Assembly: GCF_001653955.1 (NCBI RefSeq)
Contig: NZ_CP013022.1
Span: forward strand, 124,001-188,000
Origin: Francisella persica ATCC VR-331
GTDB taxonomy: Bacteria > Pseudomonadota > Gammaproteobacteria > Francisellales > Francisellaceae
DNA: 64,000 bases
Reading direction: 5' to 3'
The position numbers and the translations under genes were made by a program. This document shows, in pieces, positions 27,298 through 36,827 of the stretch (positions within the stretch are counted from its first letter, which is position 1; each line of letters starts with the position of its first letter). The notes beneath the pieces are model-generated. The model did no database searches. It saw only the letters and a program-made list of their open reading frames with translations, and had not been told where the DNA came from.

Positions 27298-27669
27298 TTA
27301 AATGATTATACAGCTAACATTACGATTTTCATTGACAAGTAAGTTATATGTCTTACAAGCAGTATCACTAGCCATAAAATCAACACTTTTACCTTCTTTT
27401 GCAATTTGATTAATTATTTCAATAGGAGGTAAAAGTTGTTTTTCACCAGTACCTATCAATATTATTTCGGGATTAGCCGCTAAGATAATGTCAAGATGAC
27501 TTTTTTTGATACTTTGGATATCATCAATTCTATCTTGATACGCTAGCACTTGTGTAGCTGATAGAATCAACGGATGGTTATACTCACCTATATTAAGTAT
27601 AAACCTACCTTTGATATATTCTTTAAAAAAAACTGGTGCTTGTATTTTTTCTTCTTGTAAAGTCATCAT
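27298..27669 (-). CDS. Mth938-domain (DUF498/NDUFAF3-like) protein
   Basis: A 123-residue protein of the Mth938/DUF498 fold, a small alpha/beta family of unsettled function in bacteria (its eukaryotic member NDUFAF3 helps complex I assembly). Typical segments: 'RFILNIGEYNHPLILSATQVLAY', 'PEIILIGTGEKQLLPP', and 'GKSVDFMASDTACKTYNLLV' followed by 'NENRNVSCIII'. Two adjacent ATG codons (27669, 27666) are both possible starts. It is upstream of lpnA on the same strand and divergent from prlC. Confidence 0.8.
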   Translation of the reverse strand: MMTLQEEKIQAPVFFKEYIKGRFILNIGEYNHPLILSATQVLAYQDRIDDIQSIKKSHLDIILAANPEIILIGTGEKQLLPPIEIINQIAKEGKSVDFMASDTACKTYNLLVNENRNVSCIII

Positions 27670-27757
27670 AGCAAAAAAACCTTGATTATAATAATATAGT
27701 TATATATAAGATTATAAATTATCAATAGTATACACTAAACAATATTTTGAAGCGACT

Positions 27758-29764
27758 ATGAATTCTATAATTGAAGACTCTAACTTACCTAAACTTGCTG
27801 AATTTAAAGTAGATGAAGTAAAGCCTGCAATAGACTATCTCTTTAGCAAAGCAAAAACTAACCTTGAAAAAGTACTACAAACTCAAAATCCTAGTTGGCA
27901 GACATTACTAAGACTAGAAGAAGATAATGAAAAAATAAGCCAAGCATTTTCAACGATCTCACACATGAATGCTGTTTGTAATTCCAAAGAGCTGCGTGAA
28001 AGTTATGAATATGCTATAGCTAAGCTTACAGATTATTATACCAAGTTAGGACAAAACAAGGATTTATATAACCTCTACAAACAAATACAAAAAGATAATT
28101 TATCTAGTGAACAAGCTCAAGCAGTGCGTAAAGCTATTATCGGATTTGAACAATCAGGTGTGAATCTTGATGAAGTTAAGAGAAAAAGATTACAACAAAT
28201 CTCTCAAGAACTAGCTCAACTAAGCACCAAATTTGAAAATAATGTACTAGATGCAACTATGGATTGGCTCTATACTACTAATGATGAAAAAGAACTTAAA
28301 GGTCTATCAGAAAATACTATAGAATCAGCAAAAGCTAAGGCTAAGCAAAAAAATATCGCTGAAAAATATGCTTTAGGTATAGACATCCCAACATACTTGG
28401 CTGTAATGCAACAAGCAGATAATCGAAAACTTCGTAAAAAATTCTACAAAGCATATTGCACAAAAGCTTCAAAAGAAGCTGATAATAAAAGATTTGGCAA
28501 TGATGAAATTATTGAAAAAATCCTAAAATTACGTATCGAGAAATCTGGAATACTTGGCTTTGACAGTTATGCTGAGAATTCTCTTTTTACAAAAATGGCT
28601 GAAACTCCTGAACAAATTTTAGAGCTATTAAATAAGCTTCTAGAAAAATCTCTACCTCAAGCAAAAAAAGATCTCAATGAATTGCGTAGATTTGCCGAAG
28701 ATGCTGGACTTGTTGATACACTGCAACCTTGGGATACAGCATACTATTCTGAAAAACTCAAAAAAGCCAAATTCAACTTTACAGAAGAAGAGTTAAGAGA
28801 ATACTTCCCACTAGAAAAAGTACTAGAAGGATTATTTAAAATACTTAAGCACATATATGCTTTAGAGATAAAAGAAAATACTCAATATGCAAAATATATA
28901 ACTGAGCAACAAACTTTTGATTTTTATAAAAATGATGTATACATTGGTAGCATAATTTGTGATTTCTTTGCTCGCGATAACAAACGCGGTGGAGCATGGA
29001 TGGATGGTTCTCGTACTGCCTTTATTAACTCTAGTGGTTCAAAACAAAATCCAGTTGCCTATGTTAACTGTAATTTCATGCCAACATCAAAAGATGGTAC
29101 AAATCTAACTCACAATGATGTTGTGACACTCTTTCATGAATTTGGTCATGCTTTGCATCATATACTATCACAAGTAACTATCCCTTCTATATCTGGCACA
29201 AATGGTGTCGAGTGGGATGCTATTGAGTTACCAAGCCAATTTATGGAAAATTTCTGCTGGTGTGAAGAGGGATTAGCACTTATATCAGGATCACGAGATG
29301 GTAAAACACTAAGTAACAAACAAATAGACAAACTTGTAGGTACTAGGCACTTTCATTCAGCGTTGATGATGGTTAGACAACTTGAATTTAGTATATTTGA
29401 TATGAATATTCACCATAAAAAACTAACAACCATAGCTGAAGTACAAAAAGAGCTAGATAATATCAGAGCAAAAATAAATCTACTACGGGTACCTAATTAC
29501 AACAGATTCCAAAATAGCTTTTCACATCTTTTTGCTGGTGGCTATGCTGCGGGCTACTATAGCTATAAATGGGCGGAGATCTTATCTTCGGATGTATTTT
29601 CGCGCTTTGAGCAAGAGGGAATACTTAGCAACAAAGTTGGTAATGATTTATTAGAAAATATTATTTCTAAGGGATCATCGCGTGATGCCATGGATAACTT
29701 TGTCGCATTTATGGGTAGAAAACCAAACGAAGAAGCACTACTGAGACATAGTGGCATTAGTTAA
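27758..29764 (+). CDS. prlC: oligopeptidase A (M3 zinc metallopeptidase)
   Basis: Cytosolic zinc peptidase that degrades short peptides, including cleaved signal peptides. The 668 residues have the M3 signature 'TLFHEFGHALHHIL' near residue 457 (HExxH) with the third ligand in 'ELPSQFMENFCW'. The C-terminal 'GGYAAGYYSYKWAEILSSDVF' is characteristic. Full length and intact. Confidence 0.96.
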   Translation: MNSIIEDSNLPKLAEFKVDEVKPAIDYLFSKAKTNLEKVLQTQNPSWQTLLRLEEDNEKISQAFSTISHMNAVCNSKELRESYEYAIAKLTDYYTKLGQNKDLYNLYKQIQKDNLSSEQAQAVRKAIIGFEQSGVNLDEVKRKRLQQISQELAQLSTKFENNVLDATMDWLYTTNDEKELKGLSENTIESAKAKAKQKNIAEKYALGIDIPTYLAVMQQADNRKLRKKFYKAYCTKASKEADNKRFGNDEIIEKILKLRIEKSGILGFDSYAENSLFTKMAETPEQILELLNKLLEKSLPQAKKDLNELRRFAEDAGLVDTLQPWDTAYYSEKLKKAKFNFTEEELREYFPLEKVLEGLFKILKHIYALEIKENTQYAKYITEQQTFDFYKNDVYIGSIICDFFARDNKRGGAWMDGSRTAFINSSGSKQNPVAYVNCNFMPTSKDGTNLTHNDVVTLFHEFGHALHHILSQVTIPSISGTNGVEWDAIELPSQFMENFCWCEEGLALISGSRDGKTLSNKQIDKLVGTRHFHSALMMVRQLEFSIFDMNIHHKKLTTIAEVQKELDNIRAKINLLRVPNYNRFQNSFSHLFAGGYAAGYYSYKWAEILSSDVFSRFEQEGILSNKVGNDLLENIISKGSSRDAMDNFVAFMGRKPNEEALLRHSGIS

Positions 29765-29871
29765 TTTATTAATTTTGTGCCATCCTTAACTTGTTTGAGG
29801 ATCTCACAATACAGTGAACTGATCAAATTTTTATTTAAAAGATAGAAACATTCTATCACTATTAATAAATC

Positions 29872-30230
29872 ATGCAGACAACAAAAATTGGTAACAAAGC
29901 TAAATTAAAAGCGTGTAAATTTCTGCAAACTCAAACAATACAAATTCTAGCTCAAAACTTCAAAGCTTTACCGTATGGTAAGATAGATATAATTGCCTTA
30001 GATAGGGGTACATTAGTATTTGTTGAAGTAAAATATCGTAGCAAAACTAAGTTTCCTCAAACTGAAGAAATGCTTACCTATAGTAAGCATCAAAAACTTA
30101 TAAACAGTGCAAATATCTTCTTACAAAAGAATCAACCAATTTCAAGATTACCAATGTTGTTTTGATTTAATAAGCAATAAATGAAAATGGTATTAATTGG
30201 ATAAATGATACTTTTGATATTAATTATTAA
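29872..30230 (+). pseudogene. yraN: YraN-family (UPF0102) endonuclease-like gene, frameshifted at 3' end
   Basis: The N-terminal 90 residues match the family: '[20 protein letters not shown]', '[22 protein letters not shown]' (nuclease-like D-x(n)-E-x-K core), '[14 protein letters not shown]'. The frame ends early at 30165 ('RLPMLF'). The normal C-terminus is still present downstream in other frames: 'FDLISNK' and 'NENGINWINDTFDINY' to TAA at 30230. Two small indels are implied. The core fold could still be made as a 97-residue product, so partial function is possible. Confidence 0.65.
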
Positions 30231-30350
30231 CCTAAAAGGCTGTTGCGGATGTAGTGCTAGATATATACAAATTATCAAACATTATTGAAAACACCTCTAA
30301 ACTTTAAAACTGCCAGTCTAAAAATTTCAAAAAAATCAATCAAAATATAA

Positions 30351-31019
30351 TTACTTTGAGTAGTATTTCACACCTCTTTTAATTTTCTCTTTACCATTTT
30401 GTTGACGCCAATTATTAGTATCTCTCAAGCTATATGCACAACCACAATATTCTTGCTGATAGAACTGTTCTTTTTTAGAGATTTCTATCATTCTGTATGA
30501 CCCTCCCTGTTTACGCCAGTTAAAGTCCCAATAATAGATATCACCAAAAAGATCTGCTGCTTTTTTACCAGATTTATTTATCTGATTCATATCTTTCCAC
30601 TTAGATATCCCTAATGTACTGGATATTACAGAAAAACCATTTCTACTAGCATATTCAGCTGTTTTAACAAACCTCATATCAAAACACATTGTACAGCGAA
30701 TACCTTTTTCTGGCTCATTCTCCATGCCTTTAGCTAGCTCAAACCACCTATCTTTATCATAATCAGCATCAACAAAAGGCATACCAAGTTTCTCAGCAAA
30801 TCTTTTATTTTCTTCTTTTCTGATCATATACTCTTCCTTTGGATGTATATTAGGGTTATAAAAATATATTGTAACCTCTAAACTAGAAGCAGCCATTGCT
30901 TCCATCACTTCACCAGCACAAGGTGCACAACAAGAGTGTAATAATACTTTCTTACTTTTATTAGGAGTTTCAAGAACTGGTCTTTTATAATTATCTAATA
31001 GGTAATTTTCATTCATCAT
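30351..31019 (-). CDS. queH: epoxyqueuosine reductase QueH
   Basis: QueH (formerly DUF208) is the non-homologous replacement of QueG, reducing epoxyqueuosine to queuosine in tRNA. The 222 residues carry the metal-binding cysteine motifs: '[13 protein letters not shown]' near residue 28, '[11 protein letters not shown]' near 105, and '[13 protein letters not shown]' near 195. '[12 protein letters not shown]' and '[15 protein letters not shown]' are also typical. It sits 15 bp downstream of purK and is likely cotranscribed. Confidence 0.9.
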   Translation of the reverse strand: MMNENYLLDNYKRPVLETPNKSKKVLLHSCCAPCAGEVMEAMAASSLEVTIYFYNPNIHPKEEYMIRKEENKRFAEKLGMPFVDADYDKDRWFELAKGMENEPEKGIRCTMCFDMRFVKTAEYASRNGFSVISSTLGISKWKDMNQINKSGKKAADLFGDIYYWDFNWRKQGGSYRMIEISKKEQFYQQEYCGCAYSLRDTNNWRQQNGKEKIKRGVKYYSK

Positions 31020-31034
31020 GATTTTAAATTCCTT

Positions 31035-32132
31035 TTATAGATTCTCAGATAATGCAATTAACTTTTTAGCTTGCAGTAGCTGATATTCATCAGTTTCATC
31101 ATTTAAATTAAGGTTTAAATGACCAACTTTACGCCCTTTGTGGGGTGCTTTATTATAACTATGAATTTTAACTCTATCTAAAGCTGCTAGATCTTTTGTC
31201 GCTGGCATTGCACCAATGCAGTTTAGCATAACTGTCTTACGACTAGTTGTATCACCTAGAATCAATCCAGTAATAGCACGCACATGATTCTCAAATTGTG
31301 ATGTAACTGCTCCATCAATACTCCAGTGACCACTATTATGCACACGCGGCGCTATTTCATTGACAATTAGCTCATCACCCTTGACAAAAAACTCAATCGC
31401 TAAGGTACCAACATAAGCAAACTCCTTGACTAGAATTTTAGCAATTTGCCGTGCTTTTTCGACAAGTATGCTATTTTCAAAAGGAGCTTCAGATTCAACA
31501 ATAATACCTTGTTTATGAGTATTTTTAGCTAATGGATAAAAGGCAAGATTACCATTAAGATCAGCTGTACATATTTGTGAAACTTCATAATCAAAATCAA
31601 CAAAAGCTTCATAAATAAGTCCATGTGGTGCATCCCTGAGTGCATCCCATGCTTTAGTGATATCCTCTTGAGATTTAATCATAAACTGACCTTTTCCATC
31701 ATAGCCAAATCGGCGTGTTTTAAGTATAGCTGGTAGGCCATATTCACTAATAGCGCTTTCAAGTTTTGCCAAACTATCAATATTGATAAACTTTGCTGTA
31801 GCAATATTACGATCCTGCATAAAAGATTTCTCAAGTAAACGATCCTGAGAAATAGCTATAGCCTTAGCTGATGGATATACATTTACATCATGATTTATCG
31901 CTTTGATAAGTTCATAAGATATATTTTCATTTTCAAAAGTTATCACATCAAACTGCTTTGCCCAAGCTACAATATCATTTACCTTTGTTAGCCCAATATC
32001 TGTGACAGTTTTGACCACTTCTTCGGCACAGTCTCCTGCCTTACCAAGGCAATGAAATTCTAAACCTAAAGACGTACCTGCTAGACTTAACATTCTTGCA
32101 AGTTGCCCAGATCCGATAATACCTATTTTCAT
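31035..32132 (-). CDS. purK: N5-carboxyaminoimidazole ribonucleotide synthetase PurK
   Basis: ATP-grasp enzyme converting AIR plus bicarbonate to N5-CAIR. The 365 residues show 'KIGIIGSGQLARMLSLAG', 'VITFENENISYELI', 'GLPAILKTRRFGYDGKGQF', 'FVDFDYEVSQICT', 'VNEIAPRVHNSGHWSIDGA' and 'SQFENHVRAI'. It starts 2 bp after purE, the usual partner, so they form a purE-purK-queH unit. Confidence 0.97.
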   Translation of the reverse strand: MKIGIIGSGQLARMLSLAGTSLGLEFHCLGKAGDCAEEVVKTVTDIGLTKVNDIVAWAKQFDVITFENENISYELIKAINHDVNVYPSAKAIAISQDRLLEKSFMQDRNIATAKFINIDSLAKLESAISEYGLPAILKTRRFGYDGKGQFMIKSQEDITKAWDALRDAPHGLIYEAFVDFDYEVSQICTADLNGNLAFYPLAKNTHKQGIIVESEAPFENSILVEKARQIAKILVKEFAYVGTLAIEFFVKGDELIVNEIAPRVHNSGHWSIDGAVTSQFENHVRAITGLILGDTTSRKTVMLNCIGAMPATKDLAALDRVKIHSYNKAPHKGRKVGHLNLNLNDETDEYQLLQAKKLIALSENL

Positions 32133-32134
32133 TA

Positions 32135-32626
32135 TTAATGCTCCCTAGGATCAGGATTATCCAAAACAAATTGAGTTTGCTCAGCTCTAAACTCAGCTAA
32201 TGCTTTTGCAATATTTGCATCTGTATGTTGCAATATACTCGCAGCAAAAAGTGCCGCATTTTTTGCTCCTGCCATACCAATTGCAAAAGTAGCTACTGGA
32301 ATGCCAGCTGGCATCTGTACTATTGATAATAAACTGTCTTGTCCATTAAGTGTACTTGATTTAACTGGCACCCCTAATACTGGTAAGGCAGTTTTTGCAG
32401 CAACCATTCCAGGTAAATGTGCGGCATTGCCAGCTCCTGCTATTATAACTTTAAGACCTCTATCTTTAGCAGTTTCGGCATAAGTAAACATCTTATCTGG
32501 AGTTCGATGCGCAGATACTACTTCACACTCATAACTAATGCCCAAACTATCTAAGATATCACAACACTCTTTCATTGTGTTCCAATCAGATTTAGAGCCC
32601 ATTATTACACCAACATCTACGCTCAT
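32135..32626 (-). CDS. purE: N5-CAIR mutase PurE
   Basis: Class I PurE rearranges N5-CAIR to CAIR in purine synthesis. The 163 residues show '[16 protein letters not shown]', '[11 protein letters not shown]' with the active-site His, '[18 protein letters not shown]' and '[20 protein letters not shown]'. The presence of PurK supports class I chemistry. Confidence 0.98.
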   Translation of the reverse strand: MSVDVGVIMGSKSDWNTMKECCDILDSLGISYECEVVSAHRTPDKMFTYAETAKDRGLKVIIAGAGNAAHLPGMVAAKTALPVLGVPVKSSTLNGQDSLLSIVQMPAGIPVATFAIGMAGAKNAALFAASILQHTDANIAKALAEFRAEQTQFVLDNPDPREH

Positions 32627-32683
32627 TTTTTATTTCCTCTTAGGCTAAAAAATATGTTATCCTCTATATTCCTAGAATATCAA

Positions 32684-32842
32684 CTAATCATTAATACTCA
32701 AAACATATTTGCGATTAAAGCTATTATCAAATATTAACACTTGTTTGAGCGTGCGATCTTTGTAACTACCAATATTTGAGAATTTAGCGATAACATATCT
32801 AGCATTTTTATATGTTTTTTTTACAATCAAAAAGTATGTCAT
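32684..32842 (-). CDS. possible 52-residue ORF or C-terminal gene remnant
   Basis: In the 263-bp gap between purN and purE an open frame runs from ATG 32842 to TAG 32684: 'MTYFLIVKKTYKNARYVIAK', 'FSNIGSYKDRTLKQVLIFDN', 'SFNRKYVLSIND'. The composition is protein-like (balanced charged and hydrophobic residues, alternation suggesting beta strands) rather than random AT-rich translation. There is no convincing ribosome-binding site, so it may be the tail of a former gene inserted in the pur cluster. Family unrecognised. Confidence 0.35.
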   Translation of the reverse strand: MTYFLIVKKTYKNARYVIAKFSNIGSYKDRTLKQVLIFDNSFNRKYVLSIND

Positions 32843-32889
32843 CAAAACTTACGCTATTAAGTGACGAAATAGTGCATAAACATTTAAAT

Positions 32890-33471
32890 TCATTCTTTTA
32901 AATGCCAATTTCTAATAACTTCAACCCAAGCTTCACTCTCCAAAGCTTGCACCTTAGCCTTTAGGCTCTCGGCAGTATCATCTTTAGTAACATCACACTT
33001 AAGCTGTAGAATAATATCGCCACCATCAACCTCTTCAGTTACTTGATGAATAGTACACCCAGAAACACTATCACCAGCAGCTATTACCGCTTGATGTACT
33101 GCCAAATCCATTAATCCAGCATATTTCGGTAATAATGATGGATGAATATTTAAAATTTTACCTTTAAAAGCTTTGATAAATATAGGGCTTAGAATACGCA
33201 TAAAACCTATCAGTAAAATCAAGTCAGGATTGTACTTATTGATTTCGCTTACAAGCAGCTCATCATACTGCTCTCTAGATACGCCCTTAGATATTATAAG
33301 CTTAGTTACGATATCGTGCTGTACTGCTCTTTGTAAAATATAAGCATTTTGCTTATTTGAGATTACTATGCTTATCTGAGCATTTAGTTGCTTATTTACT
33401 ATCGCATCTATTATAGCTTGCATATTAGTTCCACGCGTAGAGCCTAATATAACAAGATTTAGCTTAGACAT
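32890..33471 (-). CDS. purN: phosphoribosylglycinamide formyltransferase PurN
   Basis: Folate-dependent GAR transformylase. The 193 residues contain 'LNLVILGSTRGTNMQAII', 'DLILLIGFMRILSPIFIKAF', 'ILNIHPSLLPKYAGL' with the catalytic Asn/His region, and 'SGCTIHQVTEEVDGGDIILQ' with the catalytic Asp. It begins 3 bp after the purCD stop in the folD-purM-purCD-purN run. Confidence 0.97.
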   Translation of the reverse strand: MSKLNLVILGSTRGTNMQAIIDAIVNKQLNAQISIVISNKQNAYILQRAVQHDIVTKLIISKGVSREQYDELLVSEINKYNPDLILLIGFMRILSPIFIKAFKGKILNIHPSLLPKYAGLMDLAVHQAVIAAGDSVSGCTIHQVTEEVDGGDIILQLKCDVTKDDTAESLKAKVQALESEAWVEVIRNWHLKE

Positions 33472-33474
33472 TAT

Positions 33475-35784
33475 TTATTTAAGCTCCTGATATTTATTAC
33501 CACGCAGCAAATTCATGTGTTTGATACGCTTATTGATAAGCTCTTTGGTACCAATATCTGGACGATGAAATAGTTTACCGTAAATATTTTTAACAGCATT
33601 TTCTGCTTTTTGTTCAGCTTCAGCAATCGTATCACCTAAGCCAAGTACAGCTATTGCTCTAGAGCCTGTACCAATTAGCTTGCCATCTTTATAATCAACA
33701 GCACCCAACAAAAGCTCAACATTATCAGGGCATTGCGAAATATCTATATCAAAGTTCTTAACTGATTGATTTGGGTAACCAAGAGGTACTAGATACTTAC
33801 ATACGCTCGCTTGATTTTTAAACTTAGCTTTTACTGTATCAAGTGTACCTTGTGTAATAGCTTTAGCAATCTCAACAAAATCTGTCTCTAATAAGCTAAG
33901 TAAATTCACAGCTTCAGGATCACCAAAACGCGCATTATACTCAATCACTTTAGTAGCATCCTTAGTTGCCATAAAGCCGCCATAGAGGATACCTTGATAT
34001 GGTTCACCAAACTTATCGGCTAAAGCTTTGATAATTTTTTCATTGATTTGTTTTGCTGTTTCAATATCAGAATCAGATAAAAAAGGTAAACTGTGATTAG
34101 CATCAGAATAAGTACCCATACCGCCGGTGTTTGGACCTTTATCACCTTCATGTGCACGCTTATGATCTTGCACTGCTGGCATATGAATAAAATTTTTACC
34201 ATCAGTAAATGATATTAGAGAGAACTCCTGACCAACAAGTTTCTCCTCTATAACAAACTCTTTTCCTGCATCTACTAATGACTGACAATGTCTAATAGCC
34301 TCATCAAGGCTATGTAAATGATCACCCCATACCAGTACACCCTTACCACCACACAAACCATCAGCTTTTATGACAAATTTATTTTTATACTCATTTAGAG
34401 TCTCTTCGACTCCATCCATTGTCGAGAACTTTTTAAAGAATGGATTAGCGCCAATACCATAGTCACGGATCAAATCTCTAGTAAAACCTTTCGAAGTTTC
34501 AATTTGCGCTAATTTTTTGGTTGGTCCAACTACACCAATCCCCTCTGCCTTGAGTACATCTGCTAGACCTACTTCAAGTGGTGCCTCAGGACCGATAATT
34601 GCAATATCAATATGCTGTGATTTTGCATACTCAAGCACTTGATTACAATTACAAATATCATCGAGATAGCCTTGTGCTAACTTTTCTATCCCAGGATTAA
34701 TCGCTGTGCTTATACAAAAAAGCTTATTTGCAATAGTGCTTTTGTTTATAGCTTCTGCTATCGCGTGCTCTCTACTTCCTGATCCTATTAGAAGAATATT
34801 CACTGTTTTCTCCATACTCAAATAATCTGTAACATTTTTAACAATACGCTGATTTACATTTTCTAAATCTCTAGGCACTTCAAACTTTTGCCCTGTTATC
34901 ATTTCAAAAAGAGTTATATATTTTTGTGATAATTCTACAACTAGCTCTTGTGGTGCTTGTGGTAAAACTTCATCATTATATGGATCACAGTTTTTTGCAA
35001 ACCATAGTCTAAAAAATTCCTTATCGATATTTTCAGGTTCTTGACCTTTGGCAAACTTCTCGGCATAGCTATCTTTTAGCCAAAATCTTGAGCTATCTGG
35101 AGTGTGAATCTCATCGATTAAAATAATCTCCCCAGTTTTCTCATCAATGCCAAACTCATACTTAGTATCTGCCAAGATTAAACCATGTTCTAAGGCTTTT
35201 TTTTGCCCGAACTCAAAAAGTTCTAGAGCTTTTTGTGAAGAAAAATCCCACTGCTGTTGAGTTAACCAACCCTCTTTGACTATATCCGTTGCTGAAATTA
35301 GGCGATCATGATCTTGCTCTTTTGTTGTCGTGGTTAGAATATTATGCGGTAACTTTTGATTCTTCTTTAAACCTTCTGGTAGGAAATTTCCACAATATTC
35401 GCGACTACCATTTTGATAATGTGTCCATAAAGATGTCGAAGTCGAACCAGTTATATAACCTCTGACTACAAATTCTATCGGTAGTACTTTTGCTTTTCTC
35501 GCGATGACAACATTTGGATCTGGAGAGGCTATGAAGTGGTTTTTGACAATATGCGCAGTTTCCTTGAACCACCACAATGAGGATTGCGCAAGAATTTGCC
35601 CTTTAAATGGAATAAAACCTAAAGATCTATCAAAAGCAGATTGTCTATCTGTAGATATCAAAATACTCTTGTCATCAGTAAAGTACATATCTCTTACTTT
35701 ACCTATATATTTATTTTTAATATCAAGGTTTGTTGATTTTAGAACATTTTTTATATTATTAGCAATGATTTGTTTATCAAGCAT
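33475..35784 (-). CDS. purCD: fused SAICAR synthetase / GAR synthetase (PurC-PurD)
   Basis: A 769-residue fusion of two purine enzymes. Residues about 1-320 are PurC of the longer, yeast-like type: 'ILISTDRQSAFDRSLGFIPF', 'VVRGYITGSTSTSLW', 'LADTKYEFGID' and 'EIHTPDSSRFW'. Residues about 330-769 are PurD, an ATP-grasp enzyme: 'NILLIGSGSREHAIAEAI', 'IAIIGPEAPLEVGLADVL', 'FVIKADGLCGGKGVLVW', 'HEGDKGPNTGGMGTYS' and 'EYNARFGDPEA'. The junction (near 'RIVKNVTDYLSMEKTVNILL') is a short helical linker with no stop. The two enzymes act at separate pathway steps. The gene overlaps purM by 1 bp. Confidence 0.96.
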   Translation of the reverse strand: MLDKQIIANNIKNVLKSTNLDIKNKYIGKVRDMYFTDDKSILISTDRQSAFDRSLGFIPFKGQILAQSSLWWFKETAHIVKNHFIASPDPNVVIARKAKVLPIEFVVRGYITGSTSTSLWTHYQNGSREYCGNFLPEGLKKNQKLPHNILTTTTKEQDHDRLISATDIVKEGWLTQQQWDFSSQKALELFEFGQKKALEHGLILADTKYEFGIDEKTGEIILIDEIHTPDSSRFWLKDSYAEKFAKGQEPENIDKEFFRLWFAKNCDPYNDEVLPQAPQELVVELSQKYITLFEMITGQKFEVPRDLENVNQRIVKNVTDYLSMEKTVNILLIGSGSREHAIAEAINKSTIANKLFCISTAINPGIEKLAQGYLDDICNCNQVLEYAKSQHIDIAIIGPEAPLEVGLADVLKAEGIGVVGPTKKLAQIETSKGFTRDLIRDYGIGANPFFKKFSTMDGVEETLNEYKNKFVIKADGLCGGKGVLVWGDHLHSLDEAIRHCQSLVDAGKEFVIEEKLVGQEFSLISFTDGKNFIHMPAVQDHKRAHEGDKGPNTGGMGTYSDANHSLPFLSDSDIETAKQINEKIIKALADKFGEPYQGILYGGFMATKDATKVIEYNARFGDPEAVNLLSLLETDFVEIAKAITQGTLDTVKAKFKNQASVCKYLVPLGYPNQSVKNFDIDISQCPDNVELLLGAVDYKDGKLIGTGSRAIAVLGLGDTIAEAEQKAENAVKNIYGKLFHRPDIGTKELINKRIKHMNLLRGNKYQELK

Positions 35785-36827
35785 TAGATAATTTCTACCT
35801 TCCCTGAGTTTGTGATTTTACCAATTTGATATAGTTTTGTATTAGTATGCTTTTTAGCTAAATCTTGCATCTTGTCAAACTGATCTTGGCTAGCCATTAT
35901 AGCCATACCAATACCCATATTAAATGAGCGATACATTTCAAACTTGCTAATATCGCCTATTCTCTGCATTAGCTTAAAAATAGCTGGCGTTTCAAAACTA
36001 TCTTTGACAATTTCAGCACCTAATCCTTGTGGTAATACGCGTGGAACATTCTCAATAAACCCACCGCCAGTTATATGTGCCATACCTTTGATACCAACAC
36101 CATTATCCAAGAAATCATTAATAATATTAGTGTAGTTAATATGTGGCTCAAGTAGCACATCACCAATAGTTCTACCCTCTAACTCTGGATAGGTATCAGT
36201 ATGTTTGTTAGCCGCTACATCAAAAAATAGCTTACGTGCAAAAGAATAACCATTTGTATGCAGTCCTGATGAGCTAAGACCAAAGATAATATCACCCTCT
36301 TTGATATTCTCACCATTAATAATCTTATCTCTATCAACTATACCCGTGATAACACCGACCATATCAATCTCACCAGCTTGATATACTCCAGGCATCTCAG
36401 CTGTCTCACCACCTATTAAAGAGACACCACACTCAGCACAAGCTTTTGACATTCCTTTAATAAGTTCTTCCATAATCACATGGTCAAGCTTATCATGCGC
36501 GACATAATCTAGAAAAGTAATTGGCTTAGCGCCCATTACAACGATATCATTCGTTGCTGCTGAGAAAAGATCATAACCAAGATTCTCAAACTTGCCACAC
36601 ATTATTGCAATTTTTGTCTTAGTACCAACCCCGTCTATAGACTGTACTAGTACAGGATCTTGATAGTTGTTTATGATATTTTTTAGTGAATATAAAGAAC
36701 CAAAGCTACCTAAGCCTGTCAAAACATCTTGGGTAAAAGTCTTTTTGACATGATCCTTCATCATTTCTATAGCTTGATTGCCATATTCGATATTTACACC
36801 AGCATCTTCATATTTTAGGCCTGCCAT
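35784..36827 (-). CDS. purM: phosphoribosylformylglycinamidine cyclo-ligase (AIR synthetase) PurM
   Basis: The ATG at 36827 overlaps the folD stop as TAATG and gives 347 residues; an in-frame codon 11 residues upstream is inside folD and less likely. Motifs: 'LKYEDAGVNIEYGN', 'VQSIDGVGTKTKIA', 'VVMGAKPITFLDYVAHDKLD', 'LIGGETAEMPGVYQ' and 'GMAHITGGGFIENVPRVLP'. It converts FGAM to AIR. Second gene of the folD-purM-purCD-purN operon. Confidence 0.97.
   Translation of the reverse strand: MAGLKYEDAGVNIEYGNQAIEMMKDHVKKTFTQDVLTGLGSFGSLYSLKNIINNYQDPVLVQSIDGVGTKTKIAIMCGKFENLGYDLFSAATNDIVVMGAKPITFLDYVAHDKLDHVIMEELIKGMSKACAECGVSLIGGETAEMPGVYQAGEIDMVGVITGIVDRDKIINGENIKEGDIIFGLSSSGLHTNGYSFARKLFFDVAANKHTDTYPELEGRTIGDVLLEPHINYTNIINDFLDNGVGIKGMAHITGGGFIENVPRVLPQGLGAEIVKDSFETPAIFKLMQRIGDISKFEMYRSFNMGIGMAIMASQDQFDKMQDLAKKHTNTKLYQIGKITNSGKVEII

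Noticed and set aside
33475-35784. purCD fusion as an assembly or frameshift artefact
   Set aside because: The frame is continuous through a plausible linker with both domains complete, and a PurCD fusion is known in Francisella.
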